Of a stretch of DNA of 59,185 nt, positions 9,389-16,681 are shown in pieces (within the stretch, counting starts at the first letter, position 1; the number at the start of each line of letters is the position of its first letter). Under the pieces are notes generated by a model. It had not been told where the DNA came from. It was given only the letters and a program-made list of their open reading frames with translations, and made no database searches. The position numbers and the translations under genes are program-made. The stretch is from contig JAZQGO010000039.1 in NCBI GenBank assembly GCA_045540055.1, positions 1 to 59,185 of the forward strand, read 5' to 3'. Origin of the DNA: SIG565 sp045540055. Lineage in GTDB: Bacteria; Bacillota; Clostridia; Oscillospirales; Acutalibacteraceae.

Positions 9389-10669
9389 GTGGCAGAAAAA
9401 CTTGTTAAAATCACCGACGGTGTAGATGGTGTCTTCATTAAAAACTCACGTTTTAATACCACCGTTATTTCGTTTAATTATTATTTACCCATTGACCCTG
9501 AACAAATTGCGGCCAATGCACTTTTGCCGTATATTCTGACTTCCTGCTCCAATGAGTATGAAAACTTAACACTTCTTAACCGTAGGTTTAATATGCTTTA
9601 CGGCGCAGACCTTGCACTTAACGTAAGCAAGACGGGGGATACTCAGCATATCAGAATTTCGGTGTCGGTTATTAACGACCAATTTGCATTTGATGGCTCA
9701 TCAATAGTGCTACAGGCGGTTGAGCTTATACTTTCTTTGATATTCAAGCCGCGACTGAGCGCAAACAGCTTCTATGAAGAGGATATAGTTCGAGAGAAGC
9801 GCAAAATGGTTGAAAACATATTGGGCGAAATAAATGAAAAACGCTTGTATGCTAAAAATCGCACCCTTTCAGAAATGTATAAGGGTCTGCCTTACGGCGC
9901 CTCGAGATTTGGTGAGCTTGAGAATGTAGAAAAGCTTGACGGTGCTATGTTATATTCAGCGTGGCAAAGACTGCTTAAAAATTCTTATATTCGCCTTCAG
10001 GTCATCGGCAGTGACCTGCCCGACAGGCTTTTTGAAAGAATAGGCCAGGAGTTTGCTGATATAAAGCGTGAACCATTTAATGAGTATTATATCACTTCGG
10101 CTCTTACACCGAAATCACAGGTGAATTATGTAACAGAAAAAATGAAAGTTGCGCAGGGCAAGCTTGTTATGGGCTTTTCAAGTGAGGCAAGCGGTAACGA
10201 CTGCTACAAGCTCAGCGTTATGTCGGATATTTTCGGCGGTGGCCCGTATTCAAAGCTTTTTGTAAATGTGCGAGAGAAAATGAGTCTTTGTTATTATTGT
10301 TCAGCTTCTTCGGTTATGACCAAGGGTCATATGTTGGTTGAGTCGGGTGTTGAGTTTGATAATATTAAAAAGGCAGAAAAAGAAATTTTAAATCAGCTTG
10401 CCGCAGTGCAAAACGGCGAGTTTGATGATTTTACCTTCGAAGCCTCAATAAAGAGTATCTGCGGCTCATTGAAATCTTATAACGATAGTCTCGGCGCGCT
10501 TGATTCTTGGTATGCTTCACGTGTTTTCAGTGATAGTCTTGTATCCCCGAATGATGCCGCTGATGAAATTTCAAAAATCACCAAACAACAGGTTATCGAT
10601 ACTGCGCGCGGTATTAAGCTTCATACCGTTTATAAATTAGTCGGGGAAGGAAGTGGTACTGATGAATAA
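9389..10669 (+). CDS. M16 peptidase-like protein lacking the zinc motif (YmfF/YfmF type)
   Basis: 426 residues with the two-lobed M16 (insulinase/processing peptidase) architecture. The catalytic HxxEH motif is absent from the expected place near residues 45-60, so this is the non-catalytic partner. The adjacent gene supplies the metal-binding partner. Paired M16 proteins of this kind in Firmicutes are homologues of B. subtilis YmfF/YmfH, linked there to maturation of EF-P. The start is a GTG with TTGGAGG at 9376-9382. It overlaps the next gene by 8 bp, consistent with translational coupling. Confidence 0.85.
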   Translation: MAEKLVKITDGVDGVFIKNSRFNTTVISFNYYLPIDPEQIAANALLPYILTSCSNEYENLTLLNRRFNMLYGADLALNVSKTGDTQHIRISVSVINDQFAFDGSSIVLQAVELILSLIFKPRLSANSFYEEDIVREKRKMVENILGEINEKRLYAKNRTLSEMYKGLPYGASRFGELENVEKLDGAMLYSAWQRLLKNSYIRLQVIGSDLPDRLFERIGQEFADIKREPFNEYYITSALTPKSQVNYVTEKMKVAQGKLVMGFSSEASGNDCYKLSVMSDIFGGGPYSKLFVNVREKMSLCYYCSASSVMTKGHMLVESGVEFDNIKKAEKEILNQLAAVQNGEFDDFTFEASIKSICGSLKSYNDSLGALDSWYASRVFSDSLVSPNDAADEISKITKQQVIDTARGIKLHTVYKLVGEGSGTDE

Positions 10670-11936
10670 AAGCACTTTTACGAGCGAAATTTTAAACGAA
10701 CAATATACTGTTACCACCCTCGATAACGGCCTTAAGATTTATATTATGGAAAAGCAGGATTTTGATTCTGTTTATGCGGTTTTTGGTACTAAATACGGCT
10801 CAATTGATAATTGCTTTAATCTTAATGACGGCGAATTTATAAGTGTGCCAAACGGTATCGCCCATTTTCTTGAGCATAAATTATTTGAAAGTGAAGATGG
10901 CGACGCCTTTACAAAGTTTTCAAAAACAGGTGCTTACGCCAATGCCTTCACCTCGTTTGACAAGACCTGCTATCTTTTCTCCTGCAGTAGTTTGTTTGAT
11001 GAAAACCTTGATATTCTGCTTGATTTTGTACAAAACCCATACTTTACGGCGGGGACCGTTAAGAAGGAGCAGGGCATAATCGGGCAGGAGATACGCATGT
11101 ATGATGACAGCCCTTCGTGGTGTGTGCTGTTTAATGCGCTTGAGGCGATGTATCACAACCATCCTGTAAAGGTTGATATTGCAGGTACTGTCGAGTCGAT
11201 TGCCGAAATTGATGACAAGCTTCTTTATGAGTGCTATAATACCTTTTATAATCCTGCCAATATGTTTATTTGCATCGTTGGCAAGGTCGATACGGGCAGC
11301 GTTATTGAAAAGATTTCATCGGCAATTAAGCCCTGTAAAAGTATCAAAATCGGACGAAAAAAGGTTGATGAGCCGTCATATATTGTAAAAGATTATATTG
11401 AAAAAAGGTTAGAGGTTGCTATACCGTTGTTTTGCCTAGGCTATAAGCAAAAGCTTGAAAAGGCAGAGCCGACTCTCAGAGAGTCACTAGCGGTAAATCT
11501 CTTATTAAAGCTTATTCTCGGCGAGTCATCGCCCTGCTATAAGCGGCTAACCGATATGGGACTTATCAATGATGAATTTGAAACCGAATATTTTACGGGC
11601 AGAGGTTTTGCGGCGGTGCTCTTTGAGGGCGAATCGAATGATCCAAAAAGTGTTGCTGAAGAAATCAAAAAAGAGATTTCACGAATTTCTCATCAGGGGG
11701 TCGATGCCGAGCTGTTTGAGGCGGTCAAGCGTGACTCATTCGGTGATACAATTAAAAGATATGACAGTGTAAACAATATCGCAATGATGTTTATTGATGC
11801 GGCGGTATCTGATTACAATATATTTGATGAAATTGATATACTCAAAGAAATCACATTGGAGGAAGTGCTTAAATACATCGATATTTTTGATGAGTCAAAG
11901 GCAGTTCTTTCGGTAATTGCGCCACCTAAGGAGTAG
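10662..11936 (+). CDS. M16 zinc metallopeptidase (YmfH/YfmH type)
   Basis: 424 residues from the ATG at 10662. That start is preferred over a GTG at 10653 because GGAAGGAAG lies at the right distance from it. The inverted zinc-binding motif is present as HFLEH (H68, E71, H72), with further acidic residues downstream, so this is the active subunit of the pair. It has no signal peptide and should act in the cytoplasm. It is followed after 4 bases by lgt, so the unit probably continues through lgt and folD. The substrate is not evident from sequence. Confidence 0.87.
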   Translation: MNKSTFTSEILNEQYTVTTLDNGLKIYIMEKQDFDSVYAVFGTKYGSIDNCFNLNDGEFISVPNGIAHFLEHKLFESEDGDAFTKFSKTGAYANAFTSFDKTCYLFSCSSLFDENLDILLDFVQNPYFTAGTVKKEQGIIGQEIRMYDDSPSWCVLFNALEAMYHNHPVKVDIAGTVESIAEIDDKLLYECYNTFYNPANMFICIVGKVDTGSVIEKISSAIKPCKSIKIGRKKVDEPSYIVKDYIEKRLEVAIPLFCLGYKQKLEKAEPTLRESLAVNLLLKLILGESSPCYKRLTDMGLINDEFETEYFTGRGFAAVLFEGESNDPKSVAEEIKKEISRISHQGVDAELFEAVKRDSFGDTIKRYDSVNNIAMMFIDAAVSDYNIFDEIDILKEITLEEVLKYIDIFDESKAVLSVIAPPKE

Positions 11937-11940
11937 TAAA

Positions 11941-12840
11941 ATGACAGTTTATGAAGGTGTACTTTTTGGAATTAAATTTAAAATCAACCCCGTGGCTTTC
12001 AACCTGCCGATAGGTGAGGGTTGGGATATCTATTGGTATGGTATAATGATTGGCCTAGGTTTCTTAGCTGCACTGCTTTACGCTTTTTATACGGCGAAGC
12101 GCTATGAAATAAATGTGGATAGAATGTTGGATGTTGCCCTCATTACAACACCTCTCGCAATTCTTTGTGCCAGAGCCTACTATGTAATTTTTGATGGCGA
12201 AAAGCTTGATAGCTTTGCTGATTTTTTCGGGCTTGGTAACGGTCGTGGAGTTTCAGGACTCGCAATATACGGCGGTGTTATAGGCGCATTTCTTTTCGGT
12301 GCCATTGCCTGCAAAATACGAAAGGTCAATATACTTGATATGTTCGATTTAGCCGCTACCTGCTTTATATTGGCACAGGGTATCGGCAGATGGGGTAATT
12401 TCTTTAATCAAGAGGCCTACGGCACTTTTACGGGCAGCGACTGGTGGGGAATGGTCAGCAACAGAACAATGTATGAAATGGGTAGCAGCTCCCTTGTGCA
12501 TCCTTGCTTCTTTTATGAGTTTATCTGGTGTATTACCGGCTTTATTTTGATTGACCGCATTGGTAGAAACCGCAAATTTAAGGGACAACTTGTTTTATCT
12601 TACGGTATATGGTATGGCTTTGGCCGAGGATTTATAGAATTGCTCAGAACCGATAGTTTGTATATCGGCTCTTTGCGTGTATCTTCACTTCTTTCATTTA
12701 CCGTAGCGATATTGTTTGGCGCTATTATGTTTATGACGCTTAAAAAGCAAAAGACTGTAGTAGCCGAATCGGGTTATTCAAGTATGTTTGAATATGAAAA
12801 TAATTCTGGGGAGATAGAGAACGATGGCGATGATAATTAA
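11941..12840 (+). CDS. lgt: Prolipoprotein diacylglyceryl transferase
   Basis: An integral membrane enzyme of 299 residues with about seven hydrophobic segments. It transfers diacylglycerol from phosphatidylglycerol to the lipobox cysteine of prolipoproteins. The signature GRWGNFFNQEAYG is intact, with the essential arginine at R150, and the early ARAYYVIFD segment is also typical. The ATG at 11941 is chosen because AAGGAG lies 7-12 bases upstream; the longer reading frame from 11917 has no ribosome site. The C-terminus overlaps folD by 17 bp. The GerC-type lipoprotein at 45.7 kb is one expected substrate. Confidence 0.95.
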   Translation: MTVYEGVLFGIKFKINPVAFNLPIGEGWDIYWYGIMIGLGFLAALLYAFYTAKRYEINVDRMLDVALITTPLAILCARAYYVIFDGEKLDSFADFFGLGNGRGVSGLAIYGGVIGAFLFGAIACKIRKVNILDMFDLAATCFILAQGIGRWGNFFNQEAYGTFTGSDWWGMVSNRTMYEMGSSSLVHPCFFYEFIWCITGFILIDRIGRNRKFKGQLVLSYGIWYGFGRGFIELLRTDSLYIGSLRVSSLLSFTVAILFGAIMFMTLKKQKTVVAESGYSSMFEYENNSGEIENDGDDN

Positions 12841-13681
12841 CGGTAAAGAAATTTCTGCCGTTGTAAAAGAAGAAATTAAGCAAGAGGTTGCCGAGCTGAA
12901 CGGGCAGGGAATAGAAGTGGGCCTGGCAGTAATTATAGTCGGTGATGACCCCGCCTCAAAAGTTTATGTGGCTAATAAAGAAAAGGCGTGTGAGCAGCTT
13001 GGAATTAAATCGTATAAGTATGCACTACCGAGTGAAACTACCAATGAGGAATTGCTTGCACTTGTCGAAAAGCTTAACAATGACAGTAGGGTAAACGGTA
13101 TTCTTTGTCAGTTACCTCTGCCGAAGCATCTTGACGAGAAGCTTATTATTGACAGTATTTCACCGCAAAAGGATGTTGACGCCTTTCATCCGCAAAATGT
13201 CGGCAAAATTATGATAGGTGACTATGACTTTTTACCCTGTACACCTGCGGGCGTAATTGAGATGCTTAAATTTTCAAATATTGAGTTATCGGGTAAAAAA
13301 TGTGTCGTAGTAGGTCGTTCAAATATAGTCGGTAAGCCTATGGCTATGCTGTTATTACATAACAATGCGACGGTTACCGTATGTCATTCACGCACCCGTG
13401 ATTTAAAGCAGGAATGCGCCAATGCAGATATACTCGTTGTTGCTATCGGTCGGGCGAAATTTGTAACCGCCGATATGGTTAAGGAGGGTGCGGTTGTAAT
13501 CGACGTTGGTATGAACCGCGATGAAAACGGCAAGCTGTGCGGTGATGTTGATTACGATGAGGTAAGCAAAAAGGCCTCTGCAATCACACCTGTGCCGGGT
13601 GGCGTCGGACCTATGACCATTGCAATGCTTATGAAAAATACACTTACTGCAGCCAAAAAACAGAATTCAAAAAATTTTTGA
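12824..13681 (+). CDS. folD: Bifunctional methylene-THF dehydrogenase / methenyl-THF cyclohydrolase
   Basis: 285 residues, full family length. It interconverts 5,10-methylene-, 5,10-methenyl- and 10-formyl-tetrahydrofolate in one-carbon metabolism. Recognisable motifs are the catalytic YVANKEKAC segment, ILCQLPLPKHL, the nucleotide-binding GRSNIVGKPMA and the C-terminal PGGVGPMTIAML. The ATG lies inside the end of lgt in another frame, preceded by a GGGGAGA-like site, so the two are probably translationally coupled. Its stop overlaps an in-frame TTG of the next reading frame, but that gene more likely starts at 13696. Confidence 0.95.
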   Translation: MAMIINGKEISAVVKEEIKQEVAELNGQGIEVGLAVIIVGDDPASKVYVANKEKACEQLGIKSYKYALPSETTNEELLALVEKLNNDSRVNGILCQLPLPKHLDEKLIIDSISPQKDVDAFHPQNVGKIMIGDYDFLPCTPAGVIEMLKFSNIELSGKKCVVVGRSNIVGKPMAMLLLHNNATVTVCHSRTRDLKQECANADILVVAIGRAKFVTADMVKEGAVVIDVGMNRDENGKLCGDVDYDEVSKKASAITPVPGGVGPMTIAMLMKNTLTAAKKQNSKNF

Positions 13682-13695
13682 ACGGAGCGTATCAG

Positions 13696-14460
13696 GTGAA
13701 AGCTAAATTGCTATATGTAGCCACCTTATTATCATTGCTTATGCTTGTTTTATCCTTTAGCGCATCGGCGCTTGAGATTGATAATTACAACACAAGCATT
13801 GATATTCCAAACGGTTACTCATATATCACGCAGTCTGCCATTGATGAGAATTTACAGCTTATAGGCGAAATAAATTTTTCAAGAAATGATTTTGAAGAAT
13901 ATCTGCGTGAAAATAAAATTATCCTTTTCGCATACAATAGTGATAACAAAAACGAAATTATAATTAAGTTTGATAAAGACGTTTGGGAAGATGATTTCGA
14001 CATTGACCTACTCGATGAAGAGGGCTTTGAAAAGATTGCGCAAACCTTGTCTTCTGGCCTTGATTATGAAAAGGTGACTCTTGGTGAGAATGTTTTTATT
14101 CGCACAAATATTACGGGCAATGACAACGGCGGTGACTTTAATGCTGTAAGATACATTACTGTTCAGAAGGGTAATCTTATTTCGGTTGAATTTATGTTCA
14201 GCGGTAATATAAATGCGGAAAATACGGTATTTTCAGAAAATATTATTTCTACATTTGATACCCCTAAAAGCACCGATACCGTAAAAAAAGCGTCGGACGG
14301 TGTAAATGATGTTGCTGTTAAATGTCTGATTATTGCGGCCGTTCTCGTCGGTATTGCGGTTGCTGTTTATGTTGCCGTTACACTGATAATTGACCTGAGA
14401 AAAAAGCGCAACACGAGTGATGTTGCGCCATACGTAAAGATTAAACGCCGAAAATTTTAA
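13696..14460 (+). CDS. Unknown protein with signal peptide and C-terminal membrane helix
   Basis: 254 residues from a GTG at 13696 with GGAG 8 bases upstream. The N-terminus KAKLLYVATLLSLLMLVL followed by SASA looks like a cleavable signal peptide. The middle (about 25-205) is a soluble extracellular region rich in Asp/Glu/Asn. A hydrophobic helix (about 213-235) leads into a short basic tail (LRKKRN), so the topology is most likely outside-to-inside. I do not recognise the family. It closes the operon that includes lgt and folD and lies before a separately transcribed HtrA protease, so an envelope role is plausible but unproven. Confidence 0.75.
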   Translation: MKAKLLYVATLLSLLMLVLSFSASALEIDNYNTSIDIPNGYSYITQSAIDENLQLIGEINFSRNDFEEYLRENKIILFAYNSDNKNEIIIKFDKDVWEDDFDIDLLDEEGFEKIAQTLSSGLDYEKVTLGENVFIRTNITGNDNGGDFNAVRYITVQKGNLISVEFMFSGNINAENTVFSENIISTFDTPKSTDTVKKASDGVNDVAVKCLIIAAVLVGIAVAVYVAVTLIIDLRKKRNTSDVAPYVKIKRRKF

Positions 14461-14539
14461 AAAAACATCATTTATATTCATTAAAAATTCATATTTTTAT
14501 TATATACTTCGTTTGTAGATTATCGAAGGGAACGATGTT

Positions 14540-15805
14540 ATGGAAAACAATTATAACAACCCACAAAAGGATTTCGATATCTATTCGTCAAACAATCAGT
14601 TTGATAATAGTTTTATCGAGAACACCTTTTCTGAACAGCAACCCAAAAAACAGAAAGAAAAAAAGCGATTTTCTTTTTTAACCATATTTATTTGTGTCTT
14701 AATTGCCGCCGCTGTAGGTGCTACGACCGGTGCGAGTGCAGTTATTTTTAATAATTATTTAAATAAAAAATATGATTCGGGCAACACCGTAGTTGTTACC
14801 GATGACGACACACAAAAAGTCGTTACCGAGATTAATGTTGACGAAACGGTAGGTAGTGTTATTGAGGCTGTGGCACAAAAGGTTACGCCGAGCGTTGTCG
14901 GTATTGCTACCACCGCTTCAACCAACAGCTTTTTCGGCGGCAGCAGCGAAGCGACGGGTGAGGGCTCGGGTATAATTTATACCGAGGATGGCTATATAAT
15001 TACCAACTATCACGTAATTAAGGATGCTGTAGGCTCGTCTTCGTCAAAGATTCAGGTATATCTTTCAAGCAATACCGAAAAATCCTACAGCGCAAGCGTT
15101 ATTGGCTATAACATTGCTCACGATTTGGCGGTTATTAAAATTTCAGCCAAGAATTTGACGGCAATTGAGCTTGCCGATGCTGATACACTCAAGGTTGGTC
15201 AGTATGTTGCGGCTATAGGCAGTCCCGGTGGACTTGATTTTATGGGCTCTGTAACCTATGGTATTATAAGTGGACTCAACCGTGTTATTTCTGACAGCTC
15301 AACGGGCGCCGATGTTGAACTTATACAAACCGATGCCGCCATTAATCCGGGTAACTCGGGTGGTGCACTTGTAAATACGGAAGGTCTGCTTGTCGGTGTA
15401 AACAGTTCAAAGATCGCGGCAACCGAATATGAGGGTATGGGCTTTGCCATTCCCGTAGATACGGTTAAAGATATCTGTGATAAAATTATTGCTAATAAGG
15501 ATACGCCTAATCCATATATCGGCATCACAATAAGCGACAGATATTCTGCCGATGACCTAAAGAGTCTAGGCTTCCCTGTAGGCGCTGTAGTAAACAGTGT
15601 TACAACTGGCGGACCTGCTCACGAAGCGGGTATTCGCAGAGGTGATATTATTACTGAATTTGACGGTAAGATAATCAGCAATTATACCGAGCTTAGCGAT
15701 GTTATTGCCGATACCACACCTGGTGAAAGGGTAAATGTTAAGCTTTACCGTTCCGGCAGATATTACACAACGAAAATTCAAATAGGCTCAAATAATGCTC
15801 AGTAA
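14540..15805 (+). CDS. HtrA/DegP-type membrane-anchored serine protease with PDZ domain
   Basis: 421 residues. A hydrophilic cytoplasmic N-terminus (about 1-45) rich in Asn/Gln/Lys leads to one transmembrane helix (about 46-70), a trypsin-like domain and one C-terminal PDZ domain (about 325-415). The triad is intact: H158 in TNYHVIKD, D195 in HDLAVIKI and S273 in GNSGGAL. It should act outside the membrane in quality control of secreted proteins. The RBS GAAGGGA precedes the ATG. It stands alone between an intergenic gap and a strong terminator. Confidence 0.93.
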   Translation: MENNYNNPQKDFDIYSSNNQFDNSFIENTFSEQQPKKQKEKKRFSFLTIFICVLIAAAVGATTGASAVIFNNYLNKKYDSGNTVVVTDDDTQKVVTEINVDETVGSVIEAVAQKVTPSVVGIATTASTNSFFGGSSEATGEGSGIIYTEDGYIITNYHVIKDAVGSSSSKIQVYLSSNTEKSYSASVIGYNIAHDLAVIKISAKNLTAIELADADTLKVGQYVAAIGSPGGLDFMGSVTYGIISGLNRVISDSSTGADVELIQTDAAINPGNSGGALVNTEGLLVGVNSSKIAATEYEGMGFAIPVDTVKDICDKIIANKDTPNPYIGITISDRYSADDLKSLGFPVGAVVNSVTTGGPAHEAGIRRGDIITEFDGKIISNYTELSDVIADTTPGERVNVKLYRSGRYYTTKIQIGSNNAQ

Positions 15806-15810
15806 ACAAT

Positions 15811-15849
15811 AAAAAACTTCGGTCTGTGGAACACAGACCGAAGTTTTTT
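15811..15849. terminator. Bidirectional terminator between htrA-type gene and the minus-strand operon
   Basis: An 18-bp perfect inverted repeat (15811-15828 with 15832-15849) has a 3-base loop. The A6/T6 ends give a T run in either direction. Confidence 0.92.
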
Positions 15850-15860
15850 AATTATCATAT

Positions 15861-16661
15861 TTAATTGAGTAAAAAACCAAAAATATTTTTAAAGTTTTCC
15901 ACAACTGATATAGAGTTAAGCACAGGTAATATAACTAAGAAATACGCTAAAAGTCCCAAAACCGCCAACAGTAAAATCAAAATTATAAGTGTTGCAACGG
16001 TAAAGCCCTTTTTGGTTTTCTCGGGCTCTTCGTGAATTATTTCATCAGGGTCAATTTGTAGTGGGGGTACCACCTCGACTTGTTCTTCGGCATTTTCTGT
16101 GTCATCGTTTACTGTGAAATCATCAGCTTCGGTAGTAACAATCTGCTCTTCAAATGTGTCAGGTGACGGTGCAGTGTCAGCGGTGATATCATCATTGTAA
16201 TTGTTTTCAAGCTCGCTTACAGCATGAATATAAGGTTCTATAAGATTCTTCATAATTTCGCGTTGTATGGGCTTTTCCGAAGAAAGAAGAATCAGACATT
16301 GCGGCCCACATTCGACGATACATCCGCCAAGAATTGCCTGCTCTGTAATCAGCGGAACAGAGCCTTTAATGGTTTTATTGAATGGAGAATTGGTATGATA
16401 AATCTTTGCGTTGTCGACAGTTTCTGTTTCGTAGCCTATAGACGATGCGATTTTTTCAATAGTGTCATCATTCAACAGTCCTGTGATAATAATAATTTTA
16501 TTTCTCTCAATTGCACGAGCCATAACCGACAACAACTTATTCTCATCCTCTTCGGTACTGGTAAGCAGACGCATATTACAACAGCCGCAAATGTTGAATT
16601 CTAATTCAAAATCTTTTGGTATCTTATAATAAACGATTTCTGTCTTAATATTCTCTAACAT
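15861..16661 (-). CDS. Membrane-anchored degenerate CinA N-domain-like protein
   Basis: 266 residues. Residues 1 to ~145 resemble a degenerate molybdopterin-binding-type domain as in the N-terminus of CinA: a hydrophobic beta strand IIIITGLLNDDTIEKI, then CGPQCLILLSSEKPIQREI in the place where CinA has its LLPGPP-like loop. An acidic low-complexity linker (about 150-215) and one C-terminal transmembrane helix (about 220-245) follow. The start (MLENIKTEIVYY) parallels that of the large fusion protein upstream (KTELIYF), so I infer a partial paralogue. AAGGAG precedes the ATG. It is last in the operon before a terminator. The function is unknown. Confidence 0.7.
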   Translation of the reverse strand: MLENIKTEIVYYKIPKDFELEFNICGCCNMRLLTSTEEDENKLLSVMARAIERNKIIIITGLLNDDTIEKIASSIGYETETVDNAKIYHTNSPFNKTIKGSVPLITEQAILGGCIVECGPQCLILLSSEKPIQREIMKNLIEPYIHAVSELENNYNDDITADTAPSPDTFEEQIVTTEADDFTVNDDTENAEEQVEVVPPLQIDPDEIIHEEPEKTKKGFTVATLIILILLLAVLGLLAYFLVILPVLNSISVVENFKNIFGFLLN

Positions 16662-16681
16662 TTAAAATACTCCTTGTAAAA

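Noticed and set aside
11173..11388. 71-residue frame inside the M16 peptidase gene
   Set aside because: It overlaps a well-supported gene completely, has no homology-like features and shows biased composition of an alternate frame.
14406..14428. Hairpin GCGCAACA/TGTTGCGC as a terminator
   Set aside because: It lies inside the coding end of the unknown membrane protein gene and has no T run after it.
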